64,000 bases of DNA. Origin: Salinicola aestuarinus. Lineage in GTDB: Bacteria > Pseudomonadota > Gammaproteobacteria > Pseudomonadales > Halomonadaceae. The position numbers and the translations under genes were made by a program. The notes beneath the pieces are model-generated. The model saw only the letters and a list, made by a program, of their open reading frames with translations, had not been told where the DNA came from and made no database searches. This document shows, one piece after another, positions 9,366 to 18,390 of the stretch (positions are counted from its first letter, which is position 1; every line of letters begins with the position of its first letter). Location of the stretch: contig NZ_PZJP01000008.1 of assembly GCF_003206645.1 (NCBI RefSeq), positions 169,512 through 233,511 of the forward strand. The letters are read 5' to 3'.

Positions 9366-11092
9366 GCGCCGATAGCCAGAATCGCCGGTCCGCGAATCCC
9401 CCGCGAGCGTGGCTGAAGCAGCAGACCCATGGCGTCGAGCGCTGGTACCGCGGCGCTGTGGGCTGCGGCTTGATCGCCGGGGCGGCGACGCTCGCTCAGA
9501 TGGGGGGGCTGGCCTGGACGGTGGATCGTTTAGTGACTTACCACGCGTCGCTCGAGCAGACGTTCGGCGGGGTGGCGGTCATTGTGATCGCTGTCATGGT
9601 GAGAGCGATCGCGCAGGCGGGGCAGGAGCGGTGTGGGCTCGAGTGCGGCCTACGGGTCAAACAGCGTGTGCGCCGTCGTGTGCTTGAGACGCTGGCCGCG
9701 CTGGGGCCGGTTCGACTGGCATCGAGGCATAGTGCCGGGCTCGCGAGCCAGGTCGTGGATCAGGTGGAGGCGCTGGAGGGCTATTACGCGCGCTTTCTGC
9801 CGCAGATGGTCGTGGCCGCGCTGGTCCCGCTGATCTATCTCGTCGCCGTACTGTGGCTCGACTGGCTGGCGGGCATCTGGCTGCTTATCGCTGCGCCGGT
9901 GATTCCGCTGTTCATGGCGCTGATCGGGATGGGCGCGCAGCGGCTGAATGAAGCTCAGTTCCAGGCGGTGACGCGGCTCTCCGGACACTTTCTCGACCGC
10001 GTTCGCGGCATTACCACGCTCAAACTGTTCGGACTCGGCGAACGGAGTGTGACAGAGGTCGAGGCGGTCGCCCATGATTACCGACGGCGCAGCCTCAAGA
10101 CGCTGAGAGTGGCGTTTCTCTCTTCGGCGGTGCTGGAGTTCTTTGCCGCTGTCTCGGTAGCGGTCGTCGCGATCTACATCGGTTTTGGGCTGCTCGGCTA
10201 TATCAACTATGGGCCGGCCGGATCTTTGAATCTCTTCAGCGGGCTCTTCATTCTGCTGCTGGCACCGGAGTTCTTCCAGCCATTGCGTACCTTGTCCCAG
10301 CACTATCATGACCGGGCGTCGGCGCTGGGTGCCGCGGAGGGTCTGCAGACACTGCTCGCTGAAGGGGAATCTCTGACCCCGCAAGAAGAGGCTGGTCTGA
10401 CCTTGGCGGGCGATGAAGCGGTCCGGCTTGAACGCGTTGAGCTGCGTCACGCCGGTCGAGATCGTCTGCTGGGACCGGTGACGCTCAGCGTGAAGCGTGG
10501 TGAGGTGATCGCCCTCGTTGGTCCTTCGGGCAGCGGCAAGTCCAGCCTGTTGCAGCTGATGGCCGGGTTCGTCGCGCCGGATGGCGGCAAGCTGGCGGTG
10601 CAACGCACACCCGGCGTGGGCTGGATGGATCAGCGTGCGCTGATCGTTCAGGGCACGCTGGCAGAGAACTTGCGTCTGGTAGCACCCGAGGCCAGTGATA
10701 CCCAACTGCAGGAAGCACTGACGCAAGCGGGACTGGCTCGCTGGCTCGCGGCATCGGACCGGGGGTTGGAGACGCCACTGGGGGAGCGGGGCGTTGGGCT
10801 CTCCGGCGGCGAAGGGCAGCGGCTGGCGCTCGCCCGACTCTTCCTGTCGTCGGCGCCACTGCTGCTGCTGGATGAGCCGACCGCGGCTCTCGATGCGGTC
10901 ACCGAGCGGGAAGTGATCGCTGGGCTTCAGCGGCTGGTCGCCCACGGTCGTACCCTAATCGTCGCAACGCACCACAGCGAGATCATGGCGATGGCCGATC
11001 GGGTTTATGCCATTGAAGGCGGGACGCTGCATCGCGTCGCGTCGCAGGATCTGCGCGATCGGGTATCACACCACGACGAGGAGGTCTGCTAA
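9362..11092 (+). CDS. cydD: CydD-like thiol/heme ABC exporter, permease-ATPase fusion
   Basis: 576 aa. Six N-terminal membrane helices (about 30-320) are followed by an ATPase domain with Walker A GPSGSGKSS, signature LSGGEGQR and Walker B LLLLDEPT. CydDC exports glutathione and cysteine to the periplasm and is needed for assembly of bd oxidases. The start is a TTG at 9362 that overlaps the cioB stop (TTGA). No closer ATG is plausible because the permease domain begins soon after. The position directly behind cioAB supports the CydD assignment over other ABCB-type exporters. Confidence 0.93.
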   Translation: MSADSQNRRSANPPRAWLKQQTHGVERWYRGAVGCGLIAGAATLAQMGGLAWTVDRLVTYHASLEQTFGGVAVIVIAVMVRAIAQAGQERCGLECGLRVKQRVRRRVLETLAALGPVRLASRHSAGLASQVVDQVEALEGYYARFLPQMVVAALVPLIYLVAVLWLDWLAGIWLLIAAPVIPLFMALIGMGAQRLNEAQFQAVTRLSGHFLDRVRGITTLKLFGLGERSVTEVEAVAHDYRRRSLKTLRVAFLSSAVLEFFAAVSVAVVAIYIGFGLLGYINYGPAGSLNLFSGLFILLLAPEFFQPLRTLSQHYHDRASALGAAEGLQTLLAEGESLTPQEEAGLTLAGDEAVRLERVELRHAGRDRLLGPVTLSVKRGEVIALVGPSGSGKSSLLQLMAGFVAPDGGKLAVQRTPGVGWMDQRALIVQGTLAENLRLVAPEASDTQLQEALTQAGLARWLAASDRGLETPLGERGVGLSGGEGQRLALARLFLSSAPLLLLDEPTAALDAVTEREVIAGLQRLVAHGRTLIVATHHSEIMAMADRVYAIEGGTLHRVASQDLRDRVSHHDEEVC

Positions 11093-12810
11093 TGCCTGCC
11101 AAACCCCAGACGTCGCCATCGCCGGCGGACAGGCTTGCCGCGCTCCGGCCGTGGATCGGTGTCATCGGCGAACGGCGGAAGCGGCTTGTGCTTGGCGGTG
11201 TGCTGATGCTTGCCACCCTTGTCAGCGCGCTCGGGCTGCTGTCGCTTTCGGGATGGTTCATCACGGCAACGGCGGTTACCGCTGCCGTGGCGGGGTATAT
11301 CGATGTGTTTACGCCGGGGAGTGGCATTCGCTTCTTTGCCGTTTCGCGGACGGTGACGCGATATCTCGAACGTCTCTACAACCACGACACGGTGCTCCGA
11401 TTGCTGGCGGATCTGCGAGCGCGGGTCTTCGGTAACCTGCTTCGGCTGGACGCCACGACGCTGTCACAGAGTCGGGCCTCTCAGTGGCTCAACCGGCTGA
11501 CCGCAGATATTGATACGCTCGATTCGCTCTACCTGCGCCTGCTCGCGCCGCCGATTATCGCCTTGCTCGGAATTCTGGGGTTCGGGATTTTTGCCGGGTT
11601 CTTTCTACCCATGGTGGGCTGGACGCTGGGACTGATTCTGCTACCGCTCTGGTGTCTCGCAACGCTGGGCTGCGCGCGCTGGGGGTGGCACGCCAGCTAT
11701 CGCCGGGTCGATCGCCAGGAGCGACTTCGAGTGCGAGCGATCGAACAGGTCGAGGGATTGCCGGAACTGCTTGCCTATCAAGCCGTTGATCGTCATCGCC
11801 GCCTGTGGCGGGACGAAGAGGCAGCACTGACCCAAGACCAACGTACCCTGGGGTGCCGTCTGGCGGTGAGCAACGCCGTCGTCACGCTGGCGGTTCAGAT
11901 CACGACGCTGGCGGTGCTGTTACTGGGCGCCGTTGCGCTTCGCGATGGGGCTATATCCGGGCCGGTGATGGTGATGCTCGCGCTCGGCACGCTGGCAATC
12001 GGGGAGGGACTAGGCGGACTGCCGATGGCCTTTGGCCAGCTCGGGGCGACGGTGCGTGCCGCCGAACGCCTCAATCAGCAAACGCCGCAAACGGCAGAAG
12101 TCGAGTCTGATGATAGGCGCATGCCGAGCGGCGCCGCCCCGTCACTCGGCTACCACTCGGTGACCGTCATTCGCGGTACCCGCGTTACGCTCTCCGAGTT
12201 GTCACTTGCGGTTGCACCGGGTGAGCGGGTTGGCATCATCGGGCCGTCAGGCATTGGCAAGTCGACGCTCGCCCAGCTCGCCGTGGGCCTGGTGACGCCG
12301 TCGGCGGGGCGAGTCGCCTTGAACGGCGACGACCTCGCCGGTCTTGCCCCGGAGTCGCTGCGTGCGCGCATCGGCTATCTCACGCAGCGCAGCGAGCTCT
12401 TCCACGACACGCTGGCGGCCAATCTACGGTTGGGAGACCCGGAGGCGAGCGACGAGGCCCTGGCCTCCGCGCTGGAGCGCGTCGCCCTGAAGACGTGGGC
12501 AAGCTCGCTCCCGGAGGGTATGAACACCTGGGTGGGTGAACAGGGTCGCCAGCTCTCCGGCGGACAGGCTCGGCGCGTCGCGCTGGCTCGAGTGATACTT
12601 CGCAACTCCCCCCTGGTGATTCTCGATGAACCGCTTTCAGGGCTAGACACGGCAACCTCAGACGCTGTCAAAAGCGCCCTCGATGAGTGGCTGGGGGAGC
12701 GCACCGTCCTGGCGCTCGGCCATGCCAGAGAGGCATTGCCCCCTTGCGATCGCTACCTGCGGTTGACCACGAGAGCTGACGGTTGCATCACCTTGGAAGC
12801 CTTCGACTAA
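11092..12810 (+). CDS. cydC: CydC-like thiol/heme ABC exporter, permease-ATPase fusion
   Basis: 572 aa. The layout is the same as its partner: a membrane domain (about 25-310) with the SLSGWFITATAVT helix seen in CydC proteins, then an ATPase domain with Walker A GPSGIGKST, signature LSGGQARR and Walker B LVILDEPL. It forms a heterodimer with CydD that exports reduced thiols needed to mature the bd oxidase. Its ATG overlaps the cydD stop by one base (TAATG), with GAGGAGG just upstream. It is the last gene of the run. No strong terminator hairpin was recognised after it. Confidence 0.93.
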   Translation: MPAKPQTSPSPADRLAALRPWIGVIGERRKRLVLGGVLMLATLVSALGLLSLSGWFITATAVTAAVAGYIDVFTPGSGIRFFAVSRTVTRYLERLYNHDTVLRLLADLRARVFGNLLRLDATTLSQSRASQWLNRLTADIDTLDSLYLRLLAPPIIALLGILGFGIFAGFFLPMVGWTLGLILLPLWCLATLGCARWGWHASYRRVDRQERLRVRAIEQVEGLPELLAYQAVDRHRRLWRDEEAALTQDQRTLGCRLAVSNAVVTLAVQITTLAVLLLGAVALRDGAISGPVMVMLALGTLAIGEGLGGLPMAFGQLGATVRAAERLNQQTPQTAEVESDDRRMPSGAAPSLGYHSVTVIRGTRVTLSELSLAVAPGERVGIIGPSGIGKSTLAQLAVGLVTPSAGRVALNGDDLAGLAPESLRARIGYLTQRSELFHDTLAANLRLGDPEASDEALASALERVALKTWASSLPEGMNTWVGEQGRQLSGGQARRVALARVILRNSPLVILDEPLSGLDTATSDAVKSALDEWLGERTVLALGHAREALPPCDRYLRLTTRADGCITLEAFD

Positions 12811-13038
12811 GCTGGCGGCAAATAAGCGATAGCCGTTCCCGCGTCGGCGGCACGCTATCTGTTGCCGGTCGGGCCGTCCTCGCAACGCGCATGGCCCCGG
12901 CATGCCTTGATGCGTCTAGCAGAGCCCTCGCGTTTGATCCGAACCCAGTGCCGACTGCTCAATTCGACCAGTGACGAATGGTGTTTTTGTTCTAAAAAGC
13001 GCTACATCGGGTGTGGCTCGTCCTTTACGGAGACTGCC

Positions 13039-14247
13039 ATGCCGATGACCAGCTCTCGCGAGATCGCGCACCAAATCGACCGAATCGTGCAGTTCTATCA
13101 TCCCCGCTGCATCGATACCCACTCGGGCTTCTATCACTACTTCACCGATGACGGGCAGACCTACAATCCATTGAGGCGCCACCTGCTCTCGAGTGCAGGC
13201 TTCGTCTCTCTTTACGCTGATGAAGCTCGACGCAGCGGTAGCGGTGAGGCGTTGGGCTGGACACGTCATGGACTTCGTTATCTGGCGTCTGCGCATTTCG
13301 AGACTCGCACTCGGGACTACGCCTGGATGTTGGATCACGGCGAGCCCGTCTCGAAGACGCATCGGGCCACTGGCCTGGCAGCCGTGCTGGGCGCCTACGC
13401 GGCGGCTGCGAAGGCAGGCATCGAGGAGGCCGTCGCGATGCTCAAGCTCGAGCTGAGTCGTCTGCAGACTCGCTACTTCGACGGCTCTCAATGCCTTTAC
13501 GTCGACGAGACCGATGGCCTCGGGCAGTGGACGCTGCGACGCAGCGCGCGCACTCAGCACGACGTGCTCAAAGCGCTGATGGCTGCCTTCGAGGTGACGC
13601 GAGACCCGGCGTTGCTCGAACGGGCCTTGGCCGTGACGACGGTTGTCTGGCAGCGACTCGCGCCGGCCGGCGACGGTTGGTTATGGCCGCATTACGATGC
13701 CGAGTGGCATCCGGACTTCGAGTTTCATCGCGACGAGATCGATGACCGACTGCAGCCGTGGGGTTTTCAGATCGGCGAGCAGATGGCCTGGGCGCGTCTG
13801 CTCGCGACGCTGTTCTCGCATTTCCCTGGGAAAGGCTGGCTGCTGGAGTGCTCACAGCGGCTGTTCACCGAGTCGATGGCTGCAGGCTGGGACGCGCGAA
13901 ACGGCGGCCTCATCCAGAGTGTCAATTTCGATCGTACGCCGCTCGTGCGTGACAAGCTCTCTTGGGTCCAGGCGGAGGGCCTGGCGGCGGCCGCGGAATT
14001 ACAGGCATTGACGAATGAAGCCCGTTTCGGTCGCGCCCTCGATCGCTTGATGAGCACGGTCTGGCAACACTTCATCGATCATACGCACGGGGGGTGGTAC
14101 GACCGCCTGACGCCAGACAATCGGCGCTACTCTCGCGAGAAGAGTCGGCCACCCAAGGTGGACCAGGCACCGCTGGAGGCGCTCTTCGCGCTCTCAGTAC
14201 TGGCAGAGCGGCGGGAGTCAGGCGATACGCGAATCGCGCGTGTCTGA
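13039..14247 (+). CDS. AGE-family sugar epimerase/isomerase (N-acylglucosamine 2-epimerase fold)
   Basis: 402 aa, typical for the (alpha/alpha)6-barrel AGE family. The frame is open upstream to 12862, but an ATG at 13039 preceded by ACGGAG is the natural start. Family-like segments include GFYHYFTDDG near the N-terminus, DYAWMLDHGEPVSKTHRATG, a WLWPHYDAEWHPDF stretch and HGGWYDRLTPDN near the C-terminus, with several conserved His and Glu residues. Members interconvert aldoses and ketoses (mannose/fructose, YihS type) or epimerise GlcNAc/ManNAc. The YihS/mannose-isomerase branch looks more likely, but the substrate cannot be fixed. It is not in an obvious sugar operon and is convergent with the SulP gene (20-bp gap). 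Confidence 0.85.
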   Translation: MPMTSSREIAHQIDRIVQFYHPRCIDTHSGFYHYFTDDGQTYNPLRRHLLSSAGFVSLYADEARRSGSGEALGWTRHGLRYLASAHFETRTRDYAWMLDHGEPVSKTHRATGLAAVLGAYAAAAKAGIEEAVAMLKLELSRLQTRYFDGSQCLYVDETDGLGQWTLRRSARTQHDVLKALMAAFEVTRDPALLERALAVTTVVWQRLAPAGDGWLWPHYDAEWHPDFEFHRDEIDDRLQPWGFQIGEQMAWARLLATLFSHFPGKGWLLECSQRLFTESMAAGWDARNGGLIQSVNFDRTPLVRDKLSWVQAEGLAAAAELQALTNEARFGRALDRLMSTVWQHFIDHTHGGWYDRLTPDNRRYSREKSRPPKVDQAPLEALFALSVLAERRESGDTRIARV

Positions 14248-14267
14248 AGATCGATGATGAAAATACG

Positions 14268-16085
14268 TTAGCTTTCGCTGGTCATGTCGCCGTCCCTTGC
14301 ATCATTTTCGAGCCGATGACGAAGATCAGTCCAGGCGGTGTAGGTGCTCAGGTAAACCTCGCCGGTAAGCTCGTCGAGCAGGTCGCTCTTTTTCAGGCGG
14401 TCCATGACCGGCCCCTTGATTTCGGCCAGGTGGAGTGTGACCTGGGAATCCTTGAGGCGTGCATTGATCGACTCCAGCGTCTCGACCGCCGAAGCATCGA
14501 TCAGATTGATCGCTGACCCGATCAGGACCATGTGCTTCATCGACGGGCGGTCCGCGAGCAGCGCGTACACCGTGTCCTCGAGATAGCGCGCATTGGCAAA
14601 ATAGAGACTCTCGTCGATACGCAGCAGCGCGATCTCCTTGTCGATCTCCGTTTCATGGCGACGCACGTTGCGGAAATGCTCGGTGCCCGGCAGCTTGCCG
14701 ACCACGGCGGTATGCGGTCGACTGGTGCGATAGAGATAAAGCGCCAGAGAGACCGCGACACCGGCCATGACCCCCGCTTCGACCCCTTCGATGAACGTCA
14801 GCAGAATCGTGATCAACATCGCGGTGAAGTCGCTGCGCGAGTATTGCCAAGTCCGCCGCAGCGCGCTGATATCCACGAGTTTCATGGCGGAAACGATAAT
14901 GGTGGCGGCGAGGGTGGCCAGGGGCAGGTAGGCGATCAACGACGTGAGAAACAGGATCACCAGCGCAACGCCGAGCGCCGCGAAAGCGCCAGCCGCCGGT
15001 GTGCGCGCGCCAGCATCGAAGTTGATGACCGTGCGGGAGAGACTACCGGATACGGGCATGCCCGAGGTCATGGCGGCGGCAATATTGGCGGCGCCTTGGC
15101 CGACGAGCTCCTGGTCCGGCGAAATGCGTTCGCGCCGCCGTGCGGCCAACATCTGCGCCAGCGATACCGACTCAATGAAACCCACGACGCTGATCAGGAA
15201 CGCTGGTAGCAGTAGCTCTCGAAGTAGACCGGGATCGAACGAGGGAAGAGTGAGCGGAGGCAACTGCGCGGGAATGTCGCCGACTACGCTGACACCGCGT
15301 GCCGGTAGATTCAGCCACCAGGAGATGACGGTCGTGATGGCAACGGCCATTACGGGCCCCAGCCGGACGATGAAAGTGGCGGCGCCTGCAGGGCAGCCAA
15401 ACCGTCGTAACGTGGGCGCGACACGCCGCATCAGCACGAGGAAGACAAGAGAGGCGATGCCAAGAATCAGCGTGGGCGGGTGAAGGGTATCCAGGCGGCC
15501 AACGAGCTGGGTCAACTGATCGATCAGGGTGAAGCCGGATCCGCCGATGCCCATCAATCCTGCGACCTGGCTCGCGGCGATCAGCACGCCAGAGGCGGTC
15601 AGCAGTCCCGAGATGACCGGGTGGCTGAGGAAGTTGGCGAAAAATCCCAGGCGTAGCAAGCCCATGACGGCGAGCATCAGCCCTGAAAGCATCGCCAATG
15701 TCACTGCGCCTTGGCTATAGGCGGGAGAGCCGGGTGCAAACAAAGGAGAAAGCGCCGCTGCTGTCATTAGCGCCACGATCGCCATCGGTCCGACGGAGAG
15801 GGTCCGACTGGTGCCGAAGATCGAATACGCGATTAGCGGCAGCATGCTGGCGTAGAGGCCCGCCGCCGCCGGTAACCCTGCCAGGATTGAATAGGCGAGT
15901 GCCTGGGGGATGATCATGAGCGTGACGATGATCGACGCCACAAGGTCTTCGCTCAGCAGGTGCCGATTGTAGTAGGGCAGCCAGGTCGCTATTGGGAAAT
16001 AGCGCGCGAGTCGCGCGCGAAGATGAATCCGCTCACGCAACGCATCCTCGGATTCGCGCAGCTCTTCGCTCGGTTCTCCACTCAT
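14268..16085 (-). CDS. SulP-family anion transporter with C-terminal STAS domain
   Basis: 605 aa. The N-terminal membrane domain has the SulP signature region, with LLSEDLVASIIVTLMIIPQ followed by ALAYSILAGLP, and the segment SGMPVSGSLSRTVINFDAGA. The C-terminal STAS domain (about 470-585) contains the typical GSAINLIDASAVETLE strand-helix. The family transports sulfate, bicarbonate or dicarboxylates across the inner membrane. No neighbour (such as a carbonic anhydrase) points to a substrate. Monocistronic, with its own 5' region at 16086-16284. Confidence 0.93.
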   Translation of the reverse strand: MSGEPSEELRESEDALRERIHLRARLARYFPIATWLPYYNRHLLSEDLVASIIVTLMIIPQALAYSILAGLPAAAGLYASMLPLIAYSIFGTSRTLSVGPMAIVALMTAAALSPLFAPGSPAYSQGAVTLAMLSGLMLAVMGLLRLGFFANFLSHPVISGLLTASGVLIAASQVAGLMGIGGSGFTLIDQLTQLVGRLDTLHPPTLILGIASLVFLVLMRRVAPTLRRFGCPAGAATFIVRLGPVMAVAITTVISWWLNLPARGVSVVGDIPAQLPPLTLPSFDPGLLRELLLPAFLISVVGFIESVSLAQMLAARRRERISPDQELVGQGAANIAAAMTSGMPVSGSLSRTVINFDAGARTPAAGAFAALGVALVILFLTSLIAYLPLATLAATIIVSAMKLVDISALRRTWQYSRSDFTAMLITILLTFIEGVEAGVMAGVAVSLALYLYRTSRPHTAVVGKLPGTEHFRNVRRHETEIDKEIALLRIDESLYFANARYLEDTVYALLADRPSMKHMVLIGSAINLIDASAVETLESINARLKDSQVTLHLAEIKGPVMDRLKKSDLLDELTGEVYLSTYTAWTDLRHRLENDARDGDMTSES

Positions 16086-16284
16086 CGCCGGCTGATGCTC
16101 CCCAATTATTCATAAGCTTATCGTTTGCAGCCATAAATGTTGCGCGGGATTGGGGTAGGGTGCAAGCCGGTGTCAGCGCAGACGGAAGGATGGACCGTTC
16201 ACGACAGGTCATCGCTACCGGGTGGTAACGGTCTCAGTGTGTAAAAACGGAAGAGAGCCAGAGGCTTCGTCGCCACTCTACTGA

Positions 16285-16860
16285 TTAGCAGGTGCCGATC
16301 CTTAGATCGCCTCTGAGCGCGGCACCGGGCTCACAGCGTGCGGTGCTTGCTTGCAATGTGCCGGTGAACCTGGCGGTTGACGCAATATGAACCCGCTTTT
16401 CTACCACGATGTCGCCCGTTGCTTCCCCATGAAGCTCGAGATACGCGGCAGTGACCTGCGGGCCGGCGACGCCACTGTTTAAAAGCGTCAGTGGCTGGCC
16501 ATCAACGACGACTCTGCCGTTGATACGCCCCGCGATATGTATCGCATCGCCGGTGGTGATATCACCCTGGATGCGCAAGCGCGGGCCCAGGTAAGTCGGA
16601 GACATGTCAGTCTGAGCGGGTTTCGAGTCCAGCGCCGCGGTGACAGGCGTTGGTACCACCGCGGTGCCTCCGGCTTCGCGCGGGCTCGAGAGGCGCTGAA
16701 CGACGGCTCTTTGATCCTTGGGCGGATTGGTCGAATCGACTTGAGTGGGAGAAGGGTTATCCCGGATCTCCTTTTTCGGTAACGATCGGCGGTAGCCATC
16801 GATCAGCAGTATGCCGATCGCGACCAAACCGGCGAGAAGCCCCCAACTTGCGAGTCCCAT
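16285..16860 (-). CDS. Membrane-anchored bactofilin-domain protein
   Basis: 191 aa from the ATG at 16860, which has AGGAG five bases upstream; the frame is open 18 codons further but without a ribosome site. The N-terminal helix (about 4-22) ends LLIDGYRRSLPKK, resembling the membrane anchor of ZipA-type proteins, and is followed by a Pro/Ser/Thr-rich linker. The C-terminal half is a short beta-helix of the bactofilin (polymer-forming cytoskeletal) type: GDAIHIAGRINGRVVVDG and repeated G-x-I/V turns to the end. Bactofilins form non-nucleotide filaments that scaffold cell-wall or envelope processes. It is divergent from the second bactofilin at 17083. The anchor resemblance is by eye only. Confidence 0.75.
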   Translation of the reverse strand: MGLASWGLLAGLVAIGILLIDGYRRSLPKKEIRDNPSPTQVDSTNPPKDQRAVVQRLSSPREAGGTAVVPTPVTAALDSKPAQTDMSPTYLGPRLRIQGDITTGDAIHIAGRINGRVVVDGQPLTLLNSGVAGPQVTAAYLELHGEATGDIVVEKRVHIASTARFTGTLQASTARCEPGAALRGDLRIGTC

Positions 16861-17082
16861 TGCATCTCCTGCGAAGTGCAGTGACATTACACGTTCGGCT
16901 AAGTCGCGCCGCATGATGTTGCTATCGACTCTGTCTCGCTAATCTTGAGATCAGCGATGAGAGGACCGAACAGCGCATCAGCCCGGCCTGGTATCAAGAT
17001 GCCCTAATAGCCGCCGATCAACAAAGGATAGTACCGCCCGAGGTAAGGGCGGGCTCGACACCTGCGAAAGCGAGAAGACATC
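16861..17082. promoter_or_regulatory. Divergent promoter region between the two bactofilin genes
   Basis: 222 bp between divergent starts; it must carry both 5' regions. An AGGAG serves the minus-strand gene, and GAGAAG at about 17070 serves the plus-strand gene. No confident -35/-10 pair or operator could be picked by eye. Confidence 0.4.
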
Positions 17083-17610
17083 ATGTTCCAGAAAGCCCGA
17101 GGCGACGTTGCCACCGCGCCGGATGCCAGCGAGAGCCCAACCTCCAAGGGTAGCCATCCGAGCACGAAAGAGCGACTCACGGGGCCTTCGCGCATCGGTG
17201 CCGCGACCCTCGTCCGAGGTGAAGTGTCAGGCGAAGAAGATCTGTTTATCGAAGGGCAGGTGATCGGTGACATCACTATCCCCACGCATCTCATTAAGGT
17301 CGGCGCCGGCGGCAGCGTCGAAGGACAGGTAATCGGCGCGGAAATTACGATCGAAGGACGCATTGAAGGCAAGCTGATTGCGTCGCAGCGGATCACCTTG
17401 AAAGCCGGCGCGGTCGTGTACGGCGATTTACATTCGCCTAACTTGATGCTGGAGGAGGGTGCGATATTTCATGGAACCATCGATATGGATCCGGACCAGA
17501 AGACATTAAGTGATAGTTTTGCTAGTGACGTGCCTGAAAACATACCGTTCAATGTCGATAAATCTTCTCTCCCCACGTCTCGCGAGGGAGACTCTGAAGA
17601 CAGCGCTTAG
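17083..17610 (+). CDS. Bactofilin (soluble polymer-forming cytoskeletal protein)
   Basis: 175 aa. A disordered polar N-terminus (about 1-40) precedes a beta-helix core built from short G-rich repeats: LVRGEVSGEEDLFIEG, QVIGDITIP, SVEGQVIGAEITIEGR and EGKLIASQ. The pattern is that of DUF583/bactofilins (BacA, CcmA). A polar tail follows from about 145. Known members assemble into membrane-associated filaments that localise peptidoglycan enzymes or shape cell poles and appendages. The gene is divergent from the anchored bactofilin, which suggests the two may co-assemble. Confidence 0.9.
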   Translation: MFQKARGDVATAPDASESPTSKGSHPSTKERLTGPSRIGAATLVRGEVSGEEDLFIEGQVIGDITIPTHLIKVGAGGSVEGQVIGAEITIEGRIEGKLIASQRITLKAGAVVYGDLHSPNLMLEEGAIFHGTIDMDPDQKTLSDSFASDVPENIPFNVDKSSLPTSREGDSEDSA

Positions 17611-18390
17611 CGCATGTAGGCGGGTTAGCGGCGACGTGTTGTGGCTAAGTAACGGTGACGCCTAAAAAAATAGGTATTGCTTCGCGACGATGATCTTCTT
17701 TGTGCGGTTCGTTAATCGCAGTGTCGTTAATTTTCCCGAATCGCCGGTGCCTGTTCGAAACGACCCTCAAACCTAGCGCTTTCAGCCATAAACGGGTCGC
17801 AGGACCGGGGAAGTACGCAAGACGCAGGCGATCTCTACTTAGCGACGGCTACAATGAACCTGACTACCGTTTGACTCGGTTGCTTTGAATGCAATCATTC
17901 CTCTCGTTTCGTTGGTAGGGGCCATCGGTGCGGAAGCGGAGATTCATCCCGTTTTCGCCATGGCCCCGGCGTTCTGCAAGACAGCCATGTCTCGGTCGTC
18001 TATCAGGCCGTGTGATTCTGAAGTCGTGTCTGGAGCATCGATCGTGGTAGAGGCCGCCGACTCGCTATCGCGTTTCCTTCTACTCTTCTACTCTCGCGCA
18101 TGACGATGCTGCCCGACGTTTCTTTTAAGATCGACTATCACGCATTCGTTGGCGTCAACGAGCGACTTGATCTTGCGGTGGGAGAAGGGGCGAGGTCTGC
18201 GGATGATGACGATTAGCGATTAATCATACCATTGAAAAACGGACTAGAAAGCGAGCATTGACTCATGAAAAGCCGCTATTGGTGTCTGTTCCCCCTCTGC
18301 AAATTCCGATGATCGCAAGCACTCCGCCGCTGCTGTCGAGAGCATGCGGCGGAGTGCTTGCAATCCGTTGGAATCAGGTTGAAAGCGGTA
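17611..18390. other. 780-bp region without recognisable genes
   Basis: Located between the bactofilin stop and the C-terminal end of the glycosyltransferase gene. Short frames (about 60-72 codons) on the plus strand show no family features and no good ribosome sites. The composition is mixed, with AT-rich patches at about 17660-17760 and 18220-18300. The only structured element seen is the perfect 16-bp inverted repeat at 18315-18361. It may be a remnant left by acquisition of the neighbouring AT-rich sequence. Confidence 0.5.
18315..18361. terminator. Long inverted repeat downstream of the glycosyltransferase gene
   Basis: Perfect 16-bp arms (18315-18330 and 18346-18361; GCAAGCACTCCGCCGC and its complement). 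Four further pairs (TGCT/AGCA) after a one-base bulge leave a six-base loop. It begins 29 nt past the stop of the minus-strand gene at 18391, a normal terminator position. Neither strand has a T-run after the stem, so it is not a classical Rho-independent terminator. It could be an mRNA 3'-end stabiliser or a mobile-element relic. Confidence 0.5.

Noticed and set aside
9650-10945. 431-codon frame opposite cydD
   Set aside because: Antisense shadow rich in Arg, Gln and His; the CydD motifs are on the other strand.
17770-17840. Sequence with AAACGGG ... TACGCAAGACGC that recalls a cyclic-di-GMP (GEMM) riboswitch core
   Set aside because: The conserved order and stems of the GEMM aptamer cannot be drawn, and no gene starts shortly downstream on that strand.
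17700-18103. Two consecutive short plus-strand frames (62 and 72 codons) downstream of the bactofilin
   Set aside because: No family features, no good ribosome sites and composition unlike the neighbours; treated as non-coding.
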